From: Cryptomeria japonica
Lineage: Eukaryota > Streptophyta > Pinopsida > Cupressales > Cupressaceae
Assembly (NCBI RefSeq): GCF_030272615.1
Contig: NC_081413.1
Coordinates: 15,756,285-15,820,284, forward strand
Direction of reading: 5' to 3'
DNA length: 64,000 bases
Shown here: positions 58,140 to 64,000 of the stretch, one piece after another
Position numbering within the stretch: the stretch's first letter is position 1
How the letters are laid out: every line of letters begins with the position of its first letter
Notes under the pieces: model-generated
The model's database searches: none
What the model was told of the DNA's origin: nothing
What the model saw: only the letters and a program-made list of their open reading frames with translations
Program-made: the position numbers and the translations under genes

Positions 58140-58741
58140 TTCGCTGGAGGACAAAGAACATTGGATTCACTTGAGGACAAAGACTAATTGGATTCATTCT
58201 TTTAAAGGAAATTTACATAGCTAGATTCAACCAAGCAATAATTTTCCAATAAAAGAAATAAAGCTACAGTCAAGGCGTAATCATAAGTCAGTCATAATCC
58301 TGTGGGTCAACCATCCCATGATAGAGGCCAAAATGAAACTATGTGGGCCTTACCGACTTCTGCCGACAAACAATATGTGAAAAGGTCAAATCTCTTAGCA
58401 AATCAAACATCTCAGAGAATGTCTCTTAAATTAATTCACCAGCAGGTCATTAAAAAATTTGAAGTCATCAGTGCATATCACCTTACTAATCTAACTACTG
58501 ATCAGTGAAAATCACCTTACCCAAAAAACTACAAAATATTCAATAGCAACAGGTCACACTGGATGTATGGGGAAGACCAGACAGAAATTGTGGGTTTACC
58601 TTAGTAAGCAATAACAAAGTGGGGGATGATTCATTGTCGTGGGAACAAAGGTTTACACTTCAAAAGTTAAGCATAGTGGGGTTCTCATTTTTTGAGTGAG
58701 ACATCTTGTTTTGTCCTTTGCTACTTGGAAAGGCCCATGGT

Positions 58742-58760
58742 GATAGTATAAGTATAATAG
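58742..58760 (+). promoter_or_regulatory. Possible TATA box of the PSY-type gene
   Basis: AGTATAAGTATAATAG lies about 130 bp before the ATG at 58,880. The distance is suitable for a short 5' leader. No transcript evidence. Confidence 0.35.
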
Positions 58761-58879
58761 GCATCATCTTGGCTTCTTGGAATGCATAGAAAACATACTC
58801 TTGTTCTCCTCATTATCAAGGAGGTTTTTGTCTGTGTTGTGAATTTTGGGCCTGAAAAGCTTGTTGGCATCAGCAAAAC

Positions 58880-59400
58880 ATGGCATTGGCTCACCATAGT
58901 CATCTTTTGTTGATGATATTTGCCTGCATGCTTGTTATAGCTCTGGCCAGGCCCCTTTCATCAGGTATGTAATGTAATGTGCTGCTTTTAACCTTGTTTA
59001 ATCCATAGAGAAATTGCTCTGCTGTGTTAAAATATTCAATGCACTGCACAGCTGTTTGCTCTAAATTGATTAGAATCATGCTTGGACAGGAAACATGGGG
59101 AGTGAAAGCATGAGTACTGAGGTGGGTTTTTAACTTTCTTTCCTTGTGTTTATCTCCTCATGCATTGCAAGGAGAGCTTATGCTGAAGACTGAACAGATT
59201 ATATGACTGTCTTTGTGTGGTTGCAGGAAGATATAGAATTGAAGGATGATGATGATATTGGATTTTATGACAGTGTGAATGGGAGGATACTGGAGAACAC
59301 TACTGTAGACTATCACGATGGTTCGGCCAACCCAAGGCATGACAGAGGAGGGAATTCAAAATGGGGAGGTGGTGGCGGTAGGCCAAATGGGCAACCTTGA
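58880..59400 (+). CDS. PSY-type tyrosine-sulfated peptide hormone precursor, three exons
   Basis: Exons 58,880-58,964, 59,090-59,121 and 59,227-59,400 join in phase (85+32+174 bp) to 96 codons. Introns start GTATGT and GTGGGT and end TTGGACAG and TGGTTGCAG. Residues 1-23 form a signal peptide (core LLLMIFACMLVIALA). An acidic stretch (about 39-50) precedes DYHDGSANPRHDRGG at 67-81. This matches the PSY1 peptide DYGDPSANPKHDPG in Asp-Tyr (sulfation site), S-A-N-P and H-D. In Arabidopsis, secreted PSY peptides are sulfated in the Golgi, processed outside the cell and sensed by PSYR receptor kinases, tuning growth against stress responses. The tail is Gly-rich (GGGGG). No stop or splice defect is seen; this is the only convincing host gene in the window. 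Length suits the family (about 70-110 residues). Confidence 0.85.
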
Positions 59401-59534
59401 ATTGCCCACCAAAGCCTATATATATAATTGCATGTAGTAGTTCAAGTCTGTAGCTTGAAAACATTAGGTATAGAGAATTGAAGGATTTAGATAACTAGGC
59501 CTTAGATGGCGGTGATTAATGGTGCCTCCCTTAC

Positions 59535-59540
59535 AATAAA
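59535..59540 (+). terminator. Possible polyadenylation signal of the PSY-type gene
   Basis: AATAAA lies 135 bp after the stop codon, inside CTTACAATAAATGG. It is a reasonable 3' end signal for a plant transcript. Confidence 0.4.
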
Positions 59541-60237
59541 TGGTAAGGCATTCCGACAGACTGAGTGTATATCACTAGTTGCCATGTCATGTATGTAATA
59601 TGGTCTCTGCAACAACCAAGCTATCTTGCTGCAAGAGTAATATATATATCTGGGAAAGTGCTGAAATTTACGTAAAGATGATTCATAGAGTGATTTTAAG
59701 GTATCTCTGGTCTTCACAGTTTTCAGTGGAATGTGTCCTTGCTTGTCACTTAATATCGAAGTTCTAGTGGTCTTATCAAAGTGTCCATGGAAAGATCTTA
59801 TCAAACTGGCTTTTGTTCACCACCCTTGGAGAGCAGGGGGACCAATGGATTAGCTGACAATGCATGATAGTTATGTAATAATTGTACCAATCAATGAAAC
59901 ATGTCATGATCATGGAAACATAAGAATGAACCTTTTGAATCTTAACAATTAAACCAAAAAAATTCTGGGTAAATCTAGAGGTAGCCAGAGTAATTAGAAA
60001 AGCCATGTTAAGGGCAAAGTTTGTTCTCTAGTCCACCCAGGAAATGAACTGAAGCTACTTCATAACATAAATAGTCTTTTCTCCATACGTATGGCCTGCC
60101 TTAATTGAAACTACTCCAAAAAACCAAACAGTAATACTTGGTAAGAGGTAATACGAAAGAGAGTTTTAACAGAGCTTTGCATGCTTAGTACAATCCCTTA
60201 ATATATTAATTGCAGATTAGCAACAGTCTATAGAGAT

Positions 60238-60555
60238 GTGATGAGGTGGTGTCTTTTACTGCTGATGATGTTGCTCTCGATCTTTTTGCAGTTGCTGTTG
60301 TGGCCTCCCTGCTTGATTCTTCTTTTGATGGTCCTAATGACAGTATCGCCTAGACTATGATTTGTCGCAGGCAGAAGGGGAAGTCCTCTCCCCTCCCCCA
60401 AACCCCTCCTTGCCAAAGCTCGGGTGTCTCTCCACGTCCTTGAGTGTTTTTATTTTTCGGGGCTTGCTCCTCTATTTTGTTGTATCTCTTACTGCCTTTG
60501 GGCTGTTGTATTAAAGGTCAGCACCCTTGTTAATTGCTGCTTTCTTAATAAAAAA
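60238..60555 (+). mobile_element. Short LINE-like insertion with 14-bp target duplication
   Basis: CAGTCTATAGAGAT (60,224-60,237) and CAATCTATAGAGAT (60,556-60,569) flank a 318-bp unit that ends CTTTCTTAATAAAAAA. A target duplication of this size plus an A-rich 3' end is the product of target-primed reverse transcription. The tail sequence (TTGTATCTCTTACTGCCTTTGGGCTG then TTGTATTAAAGG) has the look of a plant LINE 3' end, so a 5'-truncated LINE is most likely. The 73-codon frame at 60,424-60,645 runs through this tail and out of it, so is not a gene. Confidence 0.7.
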
Positions 60556-60640
60556 CAATCTATAGAGATATATATTAAAAAAAATCTCACAAAGCTATTA
60601 GTTTTTCACAATCCATCATGGTTCTTGCTGCTACTTCTAA

Positions 60641-60883
60641 TTTAGATTGTGTGTGTTTTTTTGCATCAACATATCGGATCTGTGATCCAGCATCAGGTTG
60701 ATATGTGATCCATCATCAGGTTGATAGATAGCTCATGGAGTATGGAGTAGAAAATTATACTGTTATATTGTTGCAAGTAACCTACTCCATGAGCATAACT
60801 ATATAATTTTCTACTCCATGAGCTATCTATCATCCTGATGATGGATCAGAGAGTCATTGATGCAAAAAAACACACAATCTAAA
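60641..60883. mobile_element. 243-bp foldback / MITE-like inverted repeat
   Basis: TTTAGATTGTGTGTGTTTTTTTGCATCAA at the left end is matched by TTGATGCAAAAAAACACACAATCTAAA at the right end. Inward, GATCCATCATCAGG..GATAGATAGCTCATGGAG and GTAGAAAATTAT pair with their complements. Almost the whole unit can fold on itself around a short loop near 60,770. A TTA/TAA duplication is possible but not clear. The outer left arm carries an extra 30-bp internal duplication (TGATCCAGCATCAGGTTGATA / TGATCCATCATCAGGTTGATA). Confidence 0.75.
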
Positions 60884-62876
60884 CCATAAACAACAACAAG
60901 AAAAAATCCCTCTTTCAACTTTTTTAGGTATTAACAAACACTTAGAACATATTTCATCTGGAGTGAATATTTAACCAATAAAGACTTGTGCCCTAAAGTC
61001 TCATGTGTAGATTGGCAAAACTTGGGTCTTAAGACATTTTAGAAAGTCGTTTTGAAAGTGTTAGAATTTATTTTTATAGAGTAGTAGTTCTAATAAGTCA
61101 AAAAAAAATTGTTTAGTTCATAAATTAAAATTTTATTCTAAAAAAAGGAATCAGCATCTTTTAGTTCTCGAATTTAACTTTTTTTTTAAGGTGGAGTTGA
61201 GAATTTCTTTTTCTACATGACATGACTAAAAAACAATCAACTATTTCTGAAAATGCTCTCTTTAATTTTTAAAGTTTTAACTATTTACTAAAATATTTAT
61301 GAAATGAGCAACTTCCTTTAAAAAAAAAAAATCGGAAGTATCTTTTTACCATTAACTGTTACAATAAAATTAATAAGACTACTTAACTACGAACAACTCT
61401 TTAAAAAATTTCAATATCGTCTACTGCAAATTTACCAACCCCCACCATAAAACAAGAGATTTGTTTATCATAGACACTATTAGTAAACGCTTTTCCCACA
61501 AGATTTATCAGTCCCGGAACTATAAGACAATCTAAACTGACATATCTCCGACCACCTGTGAAAAGGATTCATTTTCCAAAGATAATTATTTACTAATCTT
61601 GCTTCCTTTAATAGGATTAGGGTGATAGTCATGGTGTTGTGTTTTGACAAGTCTTTGGCTATATTGATCCTTTTTTAATGAGATGAGGATAGTAGTAAAA
61701 CAAGCAATAATTAAATATAAACAAGTGAAAATAGTTAATTATAAATAAATAATAATATTTAAACTATTTTAAATAAAGTAGTTGAGTTTATAAGTAAACA
61801 TTTTATTTGATTTATAATAAAAATAAAAGTATATTTTAATGTGGGAGAAGAGATTGAATTAGTGTAAGCATGATTCTAATTTGATTGTTAAAGTGCTGAG
61901 GTGAGGGTGGGGGTCAACAAAGTACATTCTCTAACAATTCCAAGGGATGCTTTAGACAAAGGCACAAGGAGTATCCTTGGGTACAAGGATGCTAGGTGAA
62001 GACCCAAGGCTCAAAGCTAGATGGGTGAGGAGGTGACAAAACTCATGCATCTTGTGACATATCTTGGGGGCATTTCATGAGTTGTAATAGAGTCAGTAAA
62101 GCTACATGCAAGCATGATGCAAACTTGGGTTTATTATTTGAACTATTGAACCACCAAAACTCGCCTAAACCTAAAAACAAATGGAAATTGATTGAAGCTA
62201 AGCTTAGTGCAAGCTTGACCTAAAACATTTAAATTGTTGAAAATAACTTACAAAATTCACTTTCCACCTACTTCACATCTTGATTTGCATCTCAAGCCAT
62301 GTGTTTTGTAGATGATGTTAAGGTTTTCAAACAAAAAATATCATAAATCCTGCTACACCCCTAGATGCACCTACTACACTTCTAAATAGTTATGTTGCTA
62401 GTACATATTAGCATATAGAGTATTCTCTCATAATTATTATAAAATGTATGATAAGCATGCATCCCACACTCATTTAAATTCAATGGTTGAATATTGAAGA
62501 AAAAACATCTAATTGAGTAATAAGTTGAGAAGATGAGTAAGTTCTTATTATTCTCAAGGTTGTAGAGTATAGAGTGCATTTTATTTGGTTAATGCTTGAA
62601 GCTTAAGCCTTTCAAATTTAAAAATATTTTTCAAAAAGATCAATTTTGGTCTACAAAAAAATGACAACGATTTGTAAATATTTTTTGTACCTAAATAAAA
62701 TAATTGTACATATTTGCAAAATTAGTTTGAATGGATATGAAATCACTCTACTTAAATTTCACTCTTTAATGGTTAAACAATAGGTAGTACTTTTACACCT
62801 CGTCCCTACCAAAAAAAAGTAAATATTAAATAATTATCGTAATTAGTAGGGGTTTTTATTATTTAGTGCAGGGATT
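60884..62876. other. AT-rich sequence without a gene
   Basis: Several homopolymer A/T runs (for example 61,319-61,331). The only frame over 60 codons, 62,382-62,579 on the minus strand, shows no motif. Confidence 0.4.
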
Positions 62877-63164
62877 AAAGGATATCAATTTTATTATAAA
62901 AAAATTGATGTGATATCAGCATTATTCTTTAAAAGTTTCACAAACATTTCCATTTACTAAGATTTGATTTTTAAAGGATATCAATTTTATTAAAAAAAAT
63001 TAGATGTGATATCAGCATTATTTCTTAAAAGTTTCACAAACATTTCCATTTACTAAGATTTGATCTTTAAAGGATATCAATTTTATTAAAAAAAAATAGA
63101 TGTGATATCAGCATTATTCCTTAAAAGTTTCACAAACATTTCCATTTACTAAGATTTGATCTTT
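62877..63164 (+). repeat. Three tandem copies of a 96-bp unit
   Basis: Units start AAAGGATATCAATTTTATT at 62,877, 62,973 and 63,069 and end GATTTGAT(C/T)TTT. Copies differ at only a few positions, mostly in an A-run and one T/C site. Within each unit GATATCA occurs twice in near-inverted positions. Confidence 0.92.
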
Positions 63165-64000
63165 AGTGGGCTCTTTGAGGCCATTCAACTTCACCATTAG
63201 ACCAAGACCTCTTTGTATTAATATAATTTACTTTCAAATTAAGATTGAATCAATGAATTGAAACGATACTTTGTCATAAGAACTCGCCTTGTATTTTTTA
63301 TTGAGAAACAATCATATAACGGTGAAATTAGAATGCCTATACCAATCCCATCTAGTATAGGACCAATTTTGATGAAATGACTTTACAATGACATATTGAC
63401 AAGTGGCACACTCTTGTAATAGTTTTTTGATCTTCCTAATTATTTTGCATGCATTTACACATATTTCCTTGCAGTCAATCTTATCTCATTCGCATTTATA
63501 CACGTTTCCAAATATTTGTCATTTGAGTGTCATATTTTTGTTAAAGATGATAGCTTCGGTCACATAAATATGGTCATGAATGAGGCTTACATCATTAGAA
63601 TAATTTATATATGTATACCAATATACATAATAATAATAATAATTGAGTTTATTGTTATTATATATATTAATATGCATACATTAATATTCTTGTCATGAAT
63701 AAATTAAATTTGATTAAATGATCTAATGGTTGATCATATATCGATCATCATCTTCCAAGTATAAATTTGTGATCGTGCATGATCTATACCCTGTCGATAG
63801 AGTGTATCGACTCTTCTTCGATTTATCATAAATTGATAATGTGTATCGAATTACCATAATCGATAATGTATATCAATTAATGATTCTTCATTTCAACATA
63901 CCAATTGTGAATCGGTTGTGTTAAATGAATAGTTAACTATCAATTGTGAATCAGTTTGGTAAATGAAATAGTTTGTGCTAATGCATTATGAAACTACCGA
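63165..64000. other. AT-rich end of window with local ATCGAT and CAATTGTGAATC repeats
   Basis: 63,720-63,870 is dense in TATCGA/ATCGAT words. CAATTGTGAATCGGTT.TGTTAAATGAATAGTT (63,902) is repeated at about 63,941 with small changes. A TAATAATAATAATAATT run lies near 63,627. No gene seen. Confidence 0.5.

Noticed and set aside
59203-59400. 65-codon ORF starting at the ATG at 59,203 as a complete protein
   Set aside because: Its first eight codons lie in the intron before the TTGCAG acceptor. The three-exon model gives a signal peptide and intact phases, which the single ORF lacks.
62877-63164. CRISPR-like array
   Set aside because: Units are contiguous and identical along their whole length, without unique spacers, in a eukaryotic context.

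Overview
This window looks like an intergenic stretch of a large, repeat-laden seed-plant nuclear genome. A gymnosperm, perhaps a conifer, is the best guess, because retroelement remnants fill almost everything, coding density is very low, and several element-borne ORFs are of a type I associate with conifers. That taxonomic call is inference. I see one convincing host gene and no rRNA, tRNA gene or CRISPR array.

Layout. 1-6.6 kb: a decayed Ty3/gypsy element (gag tail, protease, a fused linker/integrase C-terminus, a long 3' region carrying an antisense plant-mobile-domain pseudogene and tandem repeats, then an LTR). 6.6-12.9 kb: no recognisable gene; includes a degenerate repeat array at 8.9-9.7 kb. 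12.9-16.8 kb: T/G-rich noncoding sequence ending in a copia-like LTR. 18.6-23.8 kb: an LTR with a primer-binding site, then a decayed Ty1/copia gag-protease-integrase-RT-RNase H block. 23.9-31.3 kb: nested insertions, including a solo LTR and a structurally complete 6.7-kb LTR element with 863-bp LTRs. 31.7-32.0 kb: a tRNA-derived SINE with a 13-bp target duplication. 36.7-37.1 kb: an LTR. 37.2-39.6 and 40.6-45.6 kb: two decayed copies of a large element ORF, the second split by an antisense LTR. 45.8-49.4 kb: a minus-strand gypsy remnant (gag, protease, RNase H). 50.9-55.7 kb: a gag-protease-only gypsy element nested in an antisense copia-type LTR. 58.9-59.4 kb: the host gene, a three-exon precursor of a PSY-type (tyrosine-sulfated) peptide hormone. 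60.2-63.2 kb: a short LINE-like insertion, a 243-bp foldback and a 3 x 96-bp tandem array.

Most unusual system: the element at 24,611-31,295 has paired LTRs, an initiator-Met-type primer-binding site and repeated polypurine tracts, but no protease, integrase, RT or RNase H. It encodes a coiled-coil/zinc-knuckle Gag-like protein and, behind its own promoter-like spacer, a reading frame of 1,076 codons broken by one stop. A short DNA word, ACCGG followed by T or C, recurs about 25 times across LTRs, spacers and coding sequence in different reading frames, which suggests a dispersed cis-acting site. Features such as repeated AAAGGGGGAG tracts, tandem CCHC knuckles and TQT motifs point to the Sirevirus lineage of Ty1/copia, though this cannot be proved without pol.
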